A DNA stretch of 64,000 bases from Curtobacterium aurantiacum (GTDB lineage Bacteria > Actinomycetota > Actinomycetes > Actinomycetales > Microbacteriaceae), in the NCBI RefSeq assembly GCF_018598555.1, contig NZ_JAHEWN010000017.1, positions 19,908 through 83,907 of the forward strand, in the 5' to 3' direction. Position numbers and translations under genes: made by a program. The stretch's first letter is position 1; every line of letters starts with the position of its first letter. Positions 17,643-25,798 of this stretch are shown piece by piece. Below the pieces are notes generated by a model. It was not told the origin of the DNA. It worked only from the letters and a program-made list of their open reading frames with translations, and did not search any database.

Positions 17643-17648
17643 GAGGAT
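17643..17648 (+). promoter_or_regulatory. -10-like box at aroC
   Basis: GAGGAT ends 6 nt before ATG 17655, the spacing of a leaderless start. The same bases include GGAGG, which could instead be a ribosome-binding site, so the two readings cannot be told apart from sequence. Confidence 0.35.
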
Positions 17649-17654
17649 TGCGGC

Positions 17655-18875
17655 ATGCTTCGTTGGTTGACTGCTGGTGAGTCCCACGGACCCGAACTGA
17701 TCGCCATGCTCGAGGGCCTGCCCGCGGGTGTCCCGGTGTCGTTCGAGTCCATCCGTGCCGACCTCGCGCGCCGCAAGCTCGGCTACGGCCGTGGCTCGCG
17801 GATGAAGTTCGAGCAGGACGAGCTGCACGTGTCCGGCGGCGTCCGCCACGGGTACTCGCTCGGCAGCCCCATCGCGATCCGCATCGGCAACACCGAGTGG
17901 CCGAAGTGGGTCGAGGTGATGAGCCCCGAGCCGGTCGAATCCACCGAGATGTCCCGCGGTCGGAGCGCCCCGCTGACCCGACCGCGTCCGGGCCACGCGG
18001 ACCTGGTCGGCATGCAGAAGTACGGCTTCGACGAGGCCCGCCCGATCCTCGAGCGTGCGAGCGCCCGCGAGACGGCTGCCCGGGTCGCGCTCGGTGCCGT
18101 CGCGAAGGCGTTCCTCGCCGAACTCGGCATCCGGTCGGTGGCGCACACGCTGCAGGTCGGGACCGTCCGGGTCCCGGACGGCACGGACCTGCCCCTGCCC
18201 GACGACGTGGACCGCCTCGACGAGGACCAGCTGCGCTGCTTCGACGCCGAGACCTCCGCACGCATGGTCACCGAGGTCGAGGCCGCGAAGAAGGACGGCG
18301 ACACCCTCGGCGGCGTCGTCGAGGTGCTGTTCTACGGCGTCCCGCCGGGCCTCGGCTCGCACGTGCACTGGGACCGCCGGCTCGACGCCCGCCTCGCCGC
18401 GGCGATCATGGGCATCCAGGCCATCAAGGGGGTGGAGGTCGGTGACGGCTTCGCGACCGCCGGGCGCCGGGGCTCCGCCGCCCACGACGAGCTGTACCGC
18501 GAAGACGGCGAGATCTACCGCACGAGCGACCGCGCCGGCGGGACCGAGGGCGGGATGTCCACGGGCACGGTGCTGCGGGTCCGCGCCGGCATGAAGCCGA
18601 TCGCGACCATCCCGCACGCCCTGCACACGGTGGACGTCGTCTCCGGTGAGGACGCCTCGGCGCACCACCAGCGCTCGGACGTCTGTGCCGTGCCCGCGGC
18701 GGGCGTCGTCGCCGAGGCGATGGTGGCCCTGGTGCTCGCCGACGCGGTGCTCGAGAAGTTCGGCGGCGACAACGTCGTCGAGACGAAGCGCAACCTCGAC
18801 GCCTACCTCGCCGCGATCCCGGAGACCCTGCGCACGCGCCGGACCGAGCCGTCGGCGACCTCGACCGACCTGTGA
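17655..18875 (+). CDS. aroC: Chorismate synthase
   Basis: FMN-dependent last step of the shikimate pathway (EPSP to chorismate). In the 406-aa protein the family signatures [18 protein letters not shown] near the N-terminus, [33 protein letters not shown], and the C-terminal [17 protein letters not shown] are all present. It is the first gene of aroC-aroK-aroB; its stop overlaps the aroK start by 4 nt (GTGA). Its product feeds trpE further along this window. Confidence 0.97.
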   Translation: MLRWLTAGESHGPELIAMLEGLPAGVPVSFESIRADLARRKLGYGRGSRMKFEQDELHVSGGVRHGYSLGSPIAIRIGNTEWPKWVEVMSPEPVESTEMSRGRSAPLTRPRPGHADLVGMQKYGFDEARPILERASARETAARVALGAVAKAFLAELGIRSVAHTLQVGTVRVPDGTDLPLPDDVDRLDEDQLRCFDAETSARMVTEVEAAKKDGDTLGGVVEVLFYGVPPGLGSHVHWDRRLDARLAAAIMGIQAIKGVEVGDGFATAGRRGSAAHDELYREDGEIYRTSDRAGGTEGGMSTGTVLRVRAGMKPIATIPHALHTVDVVSGEDASAHHQRSDVCAVPAAGVVAEAMVALVLADAVLEKFGGDNVVETKRNLDAYLAAIPETLRTRRTEPSATSTDL

Positions 18876-19519
18876 GCACCGACGTCCGACGCGCCGACGC
18901 GCCCGTGGTCGTCATCGGCCCGATGGGCGCCGGCAAGTCGAGCGTCGGCAAGCGGGTGGCGAAGGCCCTCGGCGTCCCGTTCACGGACACCGACCGGGTC
19001 ATCGTGCGCGAGCACGGGCCGATCCCCGGGATCTTCGCCGACCGCGGCGAGCCGGCGTTCCGCGCGCTCGAGGCCCAGGCGGTCCGGGCAGCGATGGCCA
19101 CCGGCGGCGTGATCGCCGTGGGCGGGGGAGCCGTCACCCACGCGGACACGCGGCAGGCCCTGAGCGGGGCACGCATCGTCCTGCTCACCGTCTCGCCCGA
19201 GGCCGTCGCCGACCGCATCGCCGGGTCCGACCGGCCGCTGCTGGCGAACGGCGGGATCGATGCCTGGCAGACGATCATGGACGAGCGGGCGGCCACCTAC
19301 GCGGAACTCGCGCACGTCGTGGTCGACACGTCACGCCGCCCGATGTCCCGCGTGGTCGACGAGGTCGTCGCGTGGCTGCGCAGCGACGCAGGCAGCACCG
19401 AGCGCAGCGACGCCGGCACCACCGAGCGCAGCGACGCCGGCACCACCGAGCGCAGCGGCACCACCACCGCGCCCGGCAGCACGACCAGCAGCACCACCAG
19501 CAGCGAAGGAGCACCGTGA
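18872..19519 (+). CDS. aroK: Shikimate kinase with repetitive C-terminal tail
   Basis: Phosphorylates shikimate at O3. The Walker A is GPMGAGKSS (about 15-23), with substrate-binding DTDR ([11 protein letters not shown]), the GGGAV turn and the lid SDRPLLA. The kinase domain ends near residue 168; the remaining 45 residues are a low-complexity tail built from an 8-residue repeat (RSDAGTTE) and then Thr/Ser-rich sequence, encoded by a 24-bp minisatellite. Start and stop overlap aroC and aroB by 4 nt each. Confidence 0.94.
   Translation: MSTDVRRADAPVVVIGPMGAGKSSVGKRVAKALGVPFTDTDRVIVREHGPIPGIFADRGEPAFRALEAQAVRAAMATGGVIAVGGGAVTHADTRQALSGARIVLLTVSPEAVADRIAGSDRPLLANGGIDAWQTIMDERAATYAELAHVVVDTSRRPMSRVVDEVVAWLRSDAGSTERSDAGTTERSDAGTTERSGTTTAPGSTTSSTTSSEGAP
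19379..19460 (+). repeat. 24-bp tandem repeat inside aroK
   Basis: Three full units begin at 19379, 19403 and 19427, and a partial fourth begins at 19451. Units 2 and 3 are identical; unit 1 differs at two positions. Each unit encodes RSDAG(S/T)TE, so copy changes keep the frame. Confidence 0.9.
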
Positions 19520-20613
19520 CCGAGTCGACCCTGCCCGCCGGGACCACCGAGATCCGGGTCGGCGGTGACGACGGCTACACGGTGGCCGTCGGCACGGGCC
19601 TGCTCGGCGCCCTGCCCGCGATCCTGGGCCCGCGTGTCGCCAAGGTCCTCATCGTGCACTCGCCGACCCTCGGCGCCCGGGCGAACGAGCTCCGCGCGCT
19701 CCTGGTCGAGGCCGGGCTCGAAGCCCTGATCGCCGAGGTCCCCGACGCCGAGGGGGCCAAGCGCGTCGAGGTCGCCGCCTTCTGCTGGCAGATCATGGGG
19801 CAGGCCGACTTCACCCGCACCGACGCGGTCATCGGCCTCGGTGGCGGCGCGGTCACCGACCTGGCCGGCTTCGTCGCCGCGACCTGGCTGCGCGGTGTGC
19901 CGTACGTGGCCGTCCCGACCAGCGTGCTCGGGATGGTGGACGCCAGCGTCGGGGGCAAGACGGGCATCAACACGAACGAGGGCAAGAACCTGGTGGGCGC
20001 CTTCTACGCTCCACGTGCCGTCGTCGTGGACCTCGACCTCGCCCGCACGCTGCCCCGCAACGAGATCCTGACCGGGTTCGCCGAGATCGTGAAGGCCGGG
20101 TTCATCGCCGTGCCCGAGATCCTGGACATCGTCGAGGCCGACGTCGACCGGGTGACCGACCCGACGACGCCGGAGTTCCGGCGGGTCGTCGAGCTCGCCA
20201 TCGCGCTCAAGGCCGAGGTCGTCTCGGACGACTTCACCGAGCAGGGCCGACGCGAGATCCTGAACTACGGGCACACCCTCGGGCACGCGATCGAGCACGC
20301 CGAGCGGTACCAGTGGCGCCACGGGGCGGCGGTGTCGGTCGGCATGGTGTTCGCCGCCGAGCTCGCCCGACTCACCGGTCACCTGGACGACGCCACGGTC
20401 GACCGGCACCGGGCGATCCTCGAGTCGCTCGACCTGCCGACCTCGTACGGCGTCGGGCGCTGGCAGGGGCTCCTCGCCACGATGCGTCGTGACAAGAAGG
20501 CCCGTGCCGGCATGCTGCGGTTCATCATCCTGGACGGCGTCGGCAAGCCCGTCGTGCTCGAGGGCCCCGAGGACCACCTGCTCTTCACCGCCTACCAGGA
20601 GGTCGGCGTCTAG
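19516..20613 (+). CDS. aroB: 3-dehydroquinate synthase
   Basis: NAD- and metal-dependent second step of the shikimate pathway, forming 3-dehydroquinate from DAHP. The 365-aa protein shows the NAD-binding GGGAVTDLAGFVAATWLRG, VPTSVLGMVDASVGGKTGIN, and the metal-binding region NYGHTLGHAIEHAERYQWRHG. The GTG start overlaps the aroK stop (GTGA) and has AAGGAG upstream. The usual third partner aroQ is not found downstream here. Confidence 0.97.
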   Translation: MTESTLPAGTTEIRVGGDDGYTVAVGTGLLGALPAILGPRVAKVLIVHSPTLGARANELRALLVEAGLEALIAEVPDAEGAKRVEVAAFCWQIMGQADFTRTDAVIGLGGGAVTDLAGFVAATWLRGVPYVAVPTSVLGMVDASVGGKTGINTNEGKNLVGAFYAPRAVVVDLDLARTLPRNEILTGFAEIVKAGFIAVPEILDIVEADVDRVTDPTTPEFRRVVELAIALKAEVVSDDFTEQGRREILNYGHTLGHAIEHAERYQWRHGAAVSVGMVFAAELARLTGHLDDATVDRHRAILESLDLPTSYGVGRWQGLLATMRRDKKARAGMLRFIILDGVGKPVVLEGPEDHLLFTAYQEVGV

Positions 20614-20622
20614 CCACACCGG

Positions 20623-20802
20623 TCAGCGCAGGACCCGACGCGTCCTGCGCCACCACCAGGTGACACGCGTCGAGACGGTGACCACGCCGGTGCGCTGGGA
20701 TTCCCGCCACTCATCGACGGTGGCGCCGTGGTCCCAGGCGAAGAGGACGTCGTCGTCCTCGTCGAGGTCGGGTGCGTCGGGGAGCGGTCGCAGGATCGAC
20801 AT
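20623..20802 (-). CDS. Hypothetical 59-aa acidic/basic protein
   Basis: Starts MSILRPLPDAPDLDEDDD, has an acidic N-terminal half, then VDEWRESQRTGVVTVSTRVTW and a basic end WWWRRTRRVLR. The ATG shares its A with the stop of the upstream minus-strand gene (TGATG), a typical coupling. I do not recognise a family. The lineage-specific look and convergent position after aroB suggest an accessory gene. Confidence 0.6.
   Translation of the reverse strand: MSILRPLPDAPDLDEDDDVLFAWDHGATVDEWRESQRTGVVTVSTRVTWWWRRTRRVLR
20626..20650. terminator. Terminator-like hairpin after aroB
   Basis: A 9-bp perfect stem (GCGCAGGAC/GTCCTGCGC) with a 7-nt loop sits 13 nt after the aroB stop. It overlaps the last codons of the convergent small gene, so it could serve both strands. 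Confidence 0.6.
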
Positions 20803-21110
20803 CAGTCGGTGTCCCTTCGTTCGTCGTCGTGGTGTGCCTGGTCGGCGCTGGCTCGCCTGCGGAGCGCTCGGCTCGCGAGTCGGCGATCGGCCTTCGACCA
20901 CCACGGTACGGTCTCCAGGTCTCGGAGCACCGTTGTCGAAATGTCGTATGTGTTCATGTCCGGCCGCTGTGTGACGGCCCAGGTGAACCGATGCCAGGCG
21001 TGGTCACGATCGGACGTCCGTCGGCTCTGGAACGCCCCGAACCAGCTGACGACGGCGGCGACGATCGCCGCTCCGGCGGCGATGCACGCCGCGATCAGTG
21101 CTGTCTCCAC
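20802..21110 (-). CDS. Hypothetical membrane-anchored protein, 102 aa
   Basis: Begins METALIAACIAAGAAIVAAVVSWFGAFQ: one N-terminal transmembrane helix (about 4-24), then a cytoplasmic domain with HAWHRFTWAVTQRPDMNTYDIS and TVPWWSKADRRLASRALRRR. The Trp/Tyr/Asp-rich composition and lower GC are protein-like, unlike the frame upstream of the GTG at 21110. A GACACT hexamer on the minus strand ends 6 nt before the GTG, suggesting a leaderless start. It overlaps the next small gene by one base. Function unknown. Confidence 0.6.
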   Translation of the reverse strand: METALIAACIAAGAAIVAAVVSWFGAFQSRRTSDRDHAWHRFTWAVTQRPDMNTYDISTTVLRDLETVPWWSKADRRLASRALRRRASADQAHHDDERRDTD

Positions 21111-21116
21111 GGCGCG

Positions 21117-21122
21117 AGTGTC
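21117..21122 (-). promoter_or_regulatory. -10-like box for the minus-strand pair
   Basis: GACACT (minus strand) is 6 nt from the GTG at 21110. It would be a leaderless promoter divergent from that of the AarF gene. Confidence 0.4.
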
Positions 21123-21257
21123 CACTGCAGGACCGAGCCCCCGCGCCGGGCCCGCGCCGACCTGTGGAAGCCGCGCCGGGCCTCCAGGCTGTGGAGGACG
21201 ACGGCAGGGACGTGACGGACTGCGCCGGCCGCACGCTGCGGATCCAGCACCGGGGGG

Positions 21258-21263
21258 CAGACT
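21258..21263 (+). promoter_or_regulatory. -10-like box for the AarF gene
   Basis: CAGACT ends 7 nt before GTG 21271, and no ribosome-binding site is seen. The remaining 21123-21257 spacer is GC-rich and holds one 6-bp hairpin (CCTCCA 21181-21186 with TGGAGG 21192-21197) and a repeated CCGCGCCGGGCC; nothing else was recognised. Confidence 0.4.
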
Positions 21264-21270
21264 GGCGGAC

Positions 21271-22962
21271 GTGCCCACCCCACCCCGACTGAGCGACCTC
21301 TCCGGCCCGCGCGACGCCGACACCGGCTCGCTGCGGTCCCGGAGCCGGCGCTTCACCGAACTCCTCTCGATCGCCCGCCGCCACCACCTGGTGCCGTTTA
21401 GGCGGCTCGACTTCTCGCACGACCCCGCCACCTCGGACCTGCGCCGCGACCAGGCCGAGCACCTGCGCCGGGCGCTCGAGGAAGCCGGTGGCGGGTTCGT
21501 GAAGATGGGCCAGCTGCTCTCCACCCGCGACGACCTGCTCCCCGAGGAGTGGACCGAGGGGCTCGCGCACCTGCAGCGGAACGTCACGGCGGCCCCGGCG
21601 GACGAGGTCCGCGCGCTCCTCGAGCAGGAGCTCGGCGCCCCGGTCGACCAGGTCTTCGCGACGTTCGACCCGGTGCCCGTCGCAGCGGCGTCCATCGCGC
21701 AGGTGCACCGTGCCCGGCTGCCCGACGGCACCGCGGTCGCCGTCAAGGTGCAGCGGCCGGGGATCGACGCAGCGGTGCGCCGCGACGTGGACATCGCACT
21801 GCGGGTCGTCCGGTTCATGGCCCGGTGGTCGACCGAGGCACGGCAGGTGGGGGTGCAGGACATCGCGGCCCAGTACGCGGACGACCTGATCCGTCAGGTC
21901 GACTTCGTCTCGGAGCTCCGCAACCTCACCGCGCTGCGTGCGGCCCAGGCCCGCAGCGCGCGTCCGGACGAAGTCCGGTTCCCGGACCCCTACCCGGACC
22001 TGTCCGGCCGGCGGGTGCTCGTGATGGAGTTCCTGGAGGGCGACACGCTCAGCGCGATCCGCGCCGAGCGTTCCGAGCGCGACCTCGACGCGCCGATGCG
22101 CGCCATCCTCCGCGCCTTCCTGCGCCAGGTCGTCTTCGACGGCCTGTACCACGCGGACCTGCACCCGGGGAACGTCCTGGTGCTGCCCGACGGGCGGCCC
22201 GCGTTGATCGACTTCGGATCGGTCGGGAGGCTCGACCCGGGTCTCCGGGACACGGTCCAGGACCTGTTGGCCGCCTACCTGCAGGACGACACGTCGCGCA
22301 TCGCCGATGCGGTCCTGCGGATGGCGCCCGTGCGCGATGCGCACGACGAGCCCGACTTCCGTCGGGACATCGCCCGGTTCGTCGCGGACGAGCTCGGCCC
22401 GGGTGCCCGCATCGGGGTCGAGACGGTGGACGACGCGGTCGAGGTCTTCGGCCGCTACCGGCTGAAGCCGCCGCCGGACTTCGTCGCCGCGGCCCGCGCC
22501 CTGGCCATCTTCGAGGGCACACTCCGCACGCTCGCGCCCTCGTTCGACCTGCTCGAGGAGTCCCGCGGGCTCGCCCGGGAGCAGATCACCGACCAGCTGC
22601 GACCCGGCAAACTGCGCGACCTCGCGGTGAAGGAGCTGCTCGGCGTCGTGTCGGCGGCCCGTCGGCTGCCGCGCCGGGTGGACCGCATCGGCGAGGCGAT
22701 CGAGACCGGACGGTTCACCGTGAACATCCGGCTCTTCGCGGACAGCCGCGACCGGCAGCTCGTGTCCGGGATGATCCGGAGGATCCTGCTCGTGCTGCTC
22801 GGCGCCGGGGCGGGGGTCCTGGCGATCGTCTACCTGGCGCTCCCGGCACGGCCGACCGCTGCGCTGTCCACCGGCGTGGCCGGCGCGTTGCTCGGGGGAG
22901 CGGCGGTGGTGCTGCTCGCCTGGGCGGCGATCGACGCCTGGCGCGCCCGCCGGCGGCGCTGA
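21271..22962 (+). CDS. AarF/UbiB (ABC1) family atypical kinase
   Basis: The 563-aa protein has the UbiB-specific KxGQ motif (GGGFVKMGQLLSTRDDLLP), the Ala-rich nucleotide loop AAASIAQVHRARL, the VAVKVQRPG lysine, the catalytic YHADLHPGNVLV and the metal-binding DFG (LIDFGSVGRL). Two C-terminal membrane helices (about 510-530, 535-557) anchor it. Family members support isoprenoid quinone or lipid homeostasis; the exact substrate here is unknown. GTG 21271 is chosen from the adjoining -10 box; the frame is open 180 codons upstream but overlaps the opposite-strand genes. Confidence 0.9.
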   Translation: MPTPPRLSDLSGPRDADTGSLRSRSRRFTELLSIARRHHLVPFRRLDFSHDPATSDLRRDQAEHLRRALEEAGGGFVKMGQLLSTRDDLLPEEWTEGLAHLQRNVTAAPADEVRALLEQELGAPVDQVFATFDPVPVAAASIAQVHRARLPDGTAVAVKVQRPGIDAAVRRDVDIALRVVRFMARWSTEARQVGVQDIAAQYADDLIRQVDFVSELRNLTALRAAQARSARPDEVRFPDPYPDLSGRRVLVMEFLEGDTLSAIRAERSERDLDAPMRAILRAFLRQVVFDGLYHADLHPGNVLVLPDGRPALIDFGSVGRLDPGLRDTVQDLLAAYLQDDTSRIADAVLRMAPVRDAHDEPDFRRDIARFVADELGPGARIGVETVDDAVEVFGRYRLKPPPDFVAAARALAIFEGTLRTLAPSFDLLEESRGLAREQITDQLRPGKLRDLAVKELLGVVSAARRLPRRVDRIGEAIETGRFTVNIRLFADSRDRQLVSGMIRRILLVLLGAGAGVLAIVYLALPARPTAALSTGVAGALLGGAAVVLLAWAAIDAWRARRRR

Positions 22963-22986
22963 GCGGGGCGTGCACGTCGCGCCGCA

Positions 22987-23083
22987 GTGGCGTGCACGCC
23001 CCGCCGCTGCGGCGTGGCGTGCACGCCCCGCCGCTGCGGCGCGCATGCTAGGCCGCTGGGGCGCGCATGCTCGGCCGCTGCGG
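22987..23083. repeat. Palindrome-rich tandem repeat array
   Basis: Two identical 27-bp units (22987-23013, 23014-23040) each contain the palindrome GGCGTGCACGCC and CCGCTGCGGC. They are followed by two 22-bp units (23040-23061, 23062-23083) that differ at two positions and contain GCGCATGC and GGCCGCTG. A degenerate unit precedes them from 22966. It begins just after the AarF stop and ends 20 nt before the efp -10 box. It can fold into stable hairpins and may act as terminator. Confidence 0.8.
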
Positions 23084-23102
23084 CCGCCGCGCGGGCGTCC
23101 GC

Positions 23103-23108
23103 TACACT
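23103..23108 (+). promoter_or_regulatory. -10 box of the efp promoter
   Basis: TACACT lies 64 nt before the efp ATG. It gives a leader of about 57 nt. Confidence 0.5.
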
Positions 23109-23172
23109 CGTCCGGGGCCGTCCGCGGCCCGAGGACACTTCACAACACGACCGAACGGGACACCGACGACTC

Positions 23173-23736
23173 ATGGCCAGTACCACAGACATCAAGAACG
23201 GCGCCGTTCTCATCATCGACGGCCAGCTGTGGTCGGTCGTCGAGTTCCAGCACGTCAAGCCGGGCAAGGGCGGCGCGTTCGTCCGCACGAAGCTGAAGAA
23301 CGTCGTCTCCGGCAAGGTCGTCGACCGCACGTTCAACGCCGGCGCGAAGATCGACACCGCCGTCGTCGACCGTCGTGACTACCAGTTCCTCTACGAGGAC
23401 GGCGACTCCTACGTGTTCATGGACACCGACACGTACGACCAGATCCCGGTCTCGGCGACCGTGGTCGGCGACGCCAAGAACTACCTGCTCGAGTCCGCGA
23501 TGGTCACCATCGCGATGAACGAGGGCAACCCGCTCTACGTCGAGCTCCCGACGTCGATCGTCACCGAGGTCGAGACCGAGCCCGGCCTGCAGGGCGACCG
23601 TTCCTCCGGCGGTACCAAGGACGCGACCATCATCGCGACCGGTCACCGCATCCAGGTCCCGCTGTACCTCGAGAGCGGCACCCTGGTGAAGATCGACACG
23701 CGCGACGGCAGCTTCCTCGGCCGCGTCAACTCCTAG
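23173..23736 (+). CDS. efp: Elongation factor P
   Basis: Relieves ribosome stalling at polyproline stretches. The 187-aa protein has the KOW-like N-terminal domain with loop [10 protein letters not shown] (Lys at the tip, followed by Gly-Gly, the form generally left unmodified in actinobacteria), a middle OB domain, and a C-terminal OB domain with [32 protein letters not shown] 23173 gives the conserved [10 protein letters not shown] start; the upstream open frame through the repeats is not real. nusB follows after 11 nt. Confidence 0.97.
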   Translation: MASTTDIKNGAVLIIDGQLWSVVEFQHVKPGKGGAFVRTKLKNVVSGKVVDRTFNAGAKIDTAVVDRRDYQFLYEDGDSYVFMDTDTYDQIPVSATVVGDAKNYLLESAMVTIAMNEGNPLYVELPTSIVTEVETEPGLQGDRSSGGTKDATIIATGHRIQVPLYLESGTLVKIDTRDGSFLGRVNS

Positions 23737-23747
23737 GCGCTGACCGT

Positions 23748-24200
23748 ATGAGTGCTCGTTCGAAGGCCCGCAAGCGCGCCCTCGACATGCTGTACGTGGC
23801 CGAGGTGCGCGAGCTGCCGATCGCCGACGTGCTCGCCACCGAGACGGTCCGGCACCTGGACCAGCCGGAGCGTGCCTCCAGCTGGGACTACGCACGCCAG
23901 ATCGTCACGGGTGTCGACGACGCCCGGCACGAGATCGACGCCGTCATCGTCGACCACGCCCAGGGCTGGTCGATCGCCCGGATGCCGGTCCTCGACCGCT
24001 GCATCCTGCGCATGGCCGTCTGGGAGCTCCGGTTCAACCCGGAGGTGCCCGACGCAGTCGCGATCGCCGAGGCGGTCGAGCTCGCGCAGTCGCTGTCCAC
24101 CGAGGACTCGGCGGGCTTCGTCAACGGCGTGCTCGGGGCCGTCGCCGGGGGTCGTGCACCGTCCGGTCGGACGGTCGCAGGAGACCAGGAGTCCCGGTAG
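23748..24200 (+). CDS. nusB: Transcription antitermination factor NusB
   Basis: RNA-binding helical protein that joins NusE (S10) at boxA in rRNA antitermination. The 150-aa protein has SKARKRALDMLYVAEVR, the DRCILRMAVWELRF motif and the C-terminal AIAEAVELAQSLSTEDSAGFVNGVLGA helices. No clear ribosome-binding site precedes ATG 23748, 11 nt after efp, so translation may be coupled. The stop overlaps a possible -10 box for pyrR. Confidence 0.95.
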   Translation: MSARSKARKRALDMLYVAEVRELPIADVLATETVRHLDQPERASSWDYARQIVTGVDDARHEIDAVIVDHAQGWSIARMPVLDRCILRMAVWELRFNPEVPDAVAIAEAVELAQSLSTEDSAGFVNGVLGAVAGGRAPSGRTVAGDQESR

Positions 24201-24203
24201 GGT
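24198..24203 (+). promoter_or_regulatory. Possible -10 box of the pyr operon
   Basis: TAGGGT overlaps the nusB stop and would start transcription near 24210, just upstream of the PyrR-binding hairpin. TTGACC at 24203-24208 looks like a -35 box but has no properly spaced -10 partner. Confidence 0.35.
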
Positions 24204-24227
24204 TGACCACGTCAGCATCCTTTAATG

Positions 24228-24243
24228 CCGTCCAGTGAGGCGG
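24228..24243 (+). promoter_or_regulatory. PyrR-binding RNA hairpin upstream of pyrR
   Basis: CCGTC (24228-24232) pairs with GGCGG (24239-24243), one G-U pair, around the hexaloop CAGTGA, which fits the CNGNGA loop consensus of PyrR-binding RNAs. The purine-rich ribosome-binding region GGGGAAGGGGG (24242-24252) begins inside the 3' arm, and the start codon is 14 nt further on. As described for mycobacterial pyr mRNA, PyrR-UMP binding here could block translation of the first gene. Confidence 0.7.
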
Positions 24244-24257
24244 GGAAGGGGGTCGAC

Positions 24258-24824
24258 GTGGGAACCAGAACGGTCCTGCAACAGCCCGACATCACGCGTG
24301 CCCTGACACGCATCGCGCACGAGATCCTCGAAGCCAACCACGGGGGCTCGGACCTCGTGCTCCTCGGCATCCCGACCCGCGGTGCCGTCCTGGCGGAACG
24401 CCTCGGCCGGATCCTCGCCGGCATCGAGCCGGAGTGGGCCTCGGCGGCCGGCGGCATCGGGACGGAGCGTGTCGGCACGCTCGACGTCACCATGCACCGC
24501 GACGACCTCGGCCACGGCATCGGCCGCGCGCCGCACCGGACGGTCATCCCCGCCGGCGGCATCGACGGCAAGGTCGTCGTGCTCGTCGATGACGTGCTGT
24601 ACTCCGGCCGCACCGTCCGTGCCGCGCTCGACGCGTTGCAGGGCATCGGCCGGCCGCGTGCCGTCCGGCTCGCCGTGCTCGTCGACCGTGGGCACCGCGA
24701 GCTGCCGATCCGTGCGGACCACGTCGGCAAGAACCTGCCGACCGCGTCCGACGAGCGGGTCACGCTGCACCTGGCCGAGACCGACGGCGACGACACCGTC
24801 TTCATCGAGCAGGGGGTGGCGTGA
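24258..24824 (+). CDS. pyrR: Bifunctional pyr operon regulator / uracil phosphoribosyltransferase
   Basis: UMP-responsive RNA-binding regulator with a phosphoribosyltransferase fold. The 188-aa protein begins [23 protein letters not shown], has [13 protein letters not shown], and the PRPP motif [25 protein letters not shown] 24258 follows a strong purine-rich site; an ATG 11 codons upstream falls inside the PyrR-binding hairpin and is rejected. It is the first gene of the pyr operon, and its stop shares a base with the pyrB ATG (TGATG). Confidence 0.95.
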   Translation: MGTRTVLQQPDITRALTRIAHEILEANHGGSDLVLLGIPTRGAVLAERLGRILAGIEPEWASAAGGIGTERVGTLDVTMHRDDLGHGIGRAPHRTVIPAGGIDGKVVVLVDDVLYSGRTVRAALDALQGIGRPRAVRLAVLVDRGHRELPIRADHVGKNLPTASDERVTLHLAETDGDDTVFIEQGVA

Positions 24825-25798
24825 TGCGGCACCTGCTCTCCACCGCCGACCTGTCGCGTGACCAGGCCATCCACATCCTCGACGTCGCCGAGGAGATGGC
24901 CGAGGTGAACACGCGCGAGGTCCGGAAGCTCCCGGCCCTGCGTGGCAAGACCGTCGTGAACCTGTTCTTCGAGGACTCCACGCGCACGCGCATCTCGTTC
25001 GAGGCCGCCGCGAAGCGCCTGTCCGCCGACGTCCTGAACTTCGCGGCGAAGGGCTCGAGCGTGTCGAAGGGTGAATCCCTGAAGGACACCGTGCAGACCC
25101 TCGGCGCGATGGGCATCGACGGCATCGTGATGCGGCACGGCGCGTCCGGCGCCCCGCGGGTGCTCGCCGACGCCGACTGGATCGACGTGCCGGTGATCAA
25201 CGCGGGTGACGGCACCCACGAGCACCCGACGCAGGCACTGCTCGACGCCTTCACCATGCGCCGCCGCCTGCACGGCGCCGGTTCGCGCGGCCAGGGCCTC
25301 GACGGCGTGCGGGTCCTGATCATCGGGGACGTGCTGCACAGCCGCGTCGCGCGGTCGAACGCCTGGCTGCTCAGCACCCTCGGCGCGAGCGTGACCTTCG
25401 CCGCGCCGCCGACGCTGCTGCCCGCCACGACGACGCCGTTCGGCGCCGCGGTGCACCACGACCTCGACGTCGCCCTGACCGAGGACCCGGACGTCGTCAT
25501 GACGCTCCGCATCCAGCAGGAGCGCATGAACGACGCCTTCTTCCCGAACCCCCGCGAGTACACGCGGCACTGGGGCCTGACGGCGGCACGCTTCGGGCGG
25601 CTGTCCGAGCGCACGCTGATCATGCACCCCGGGCCGATGAACCGCGGGCTGGAGATCGCCGGCGTCGCCGCCGACGACCCACGCTCGACCGTCGTGGAGC
25701 AGGTCGAGAACGGCGTCTCCGTCCGGATGGCGGTCCTGTACCTCGCCCTGACCGGCAGCGCCGCCACCGGTACCGATCCGAAGGAGTCCGCCGTATGA
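24824..25798 (+). CDS. pyrB: Aspartate carbamoyltransferase catalytic subunit
   Basis: Condenses carbamoyl phosphate with aspartate. The 324-aa protein shows the carbamoyl-phosphate motif [28 protein letters not shown] and the aspartate-binding HPGPMNRG. No regulatory pyrI gene follows, as expected outside enterobacteria. ATG 24824 overlaps the pyrR stop by one base; GTG 24821 one codon earlier is equally possible. The stop overlaps pyrC by 4 nt. Confidence 0.97.
   Translation: MRHLLSTADLSRDQAIHILDVAEEMAEVNTREVRKLPALRGKTVVNLFFEDSTRTRISFEAAAKRLSADVLNFAAKGSSVSKGESLKDTVQTLGAMGIDGIVMRHGASGAPRVLADADWIDVPVINAGDGTHEHPTQALLDAFTMRRRLHGAGSRGQGLDGVRVLIIGDVLHSRVARSNAWLLSTLGASVTFAAPPTLLPATTTPFGAAVHHDLDVALTEDPDVVMTLRIQQERMNDAFFPNPREYTRHWGLTAARFGRLSERTLIMHPGPMNRGLEIAGVAADDPRSTVVEQVENGVSVRMAVLYLALTGSAATGTDPKESAV

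Noticed and set aside
22987..23172. N-terminal extension of EF-P through the repeat array
   Set aside because: Would add 62 repetitive Arg/Cys/Ala residues; EF-P has its standard N-terminus at ATG 23173.
24203..24226. TTGACC/TTTAAT as the pyr promoter
   Set aside because: The hexamers are only 12 nt apart, and transcription would begin inside the PyrR-binding loop.
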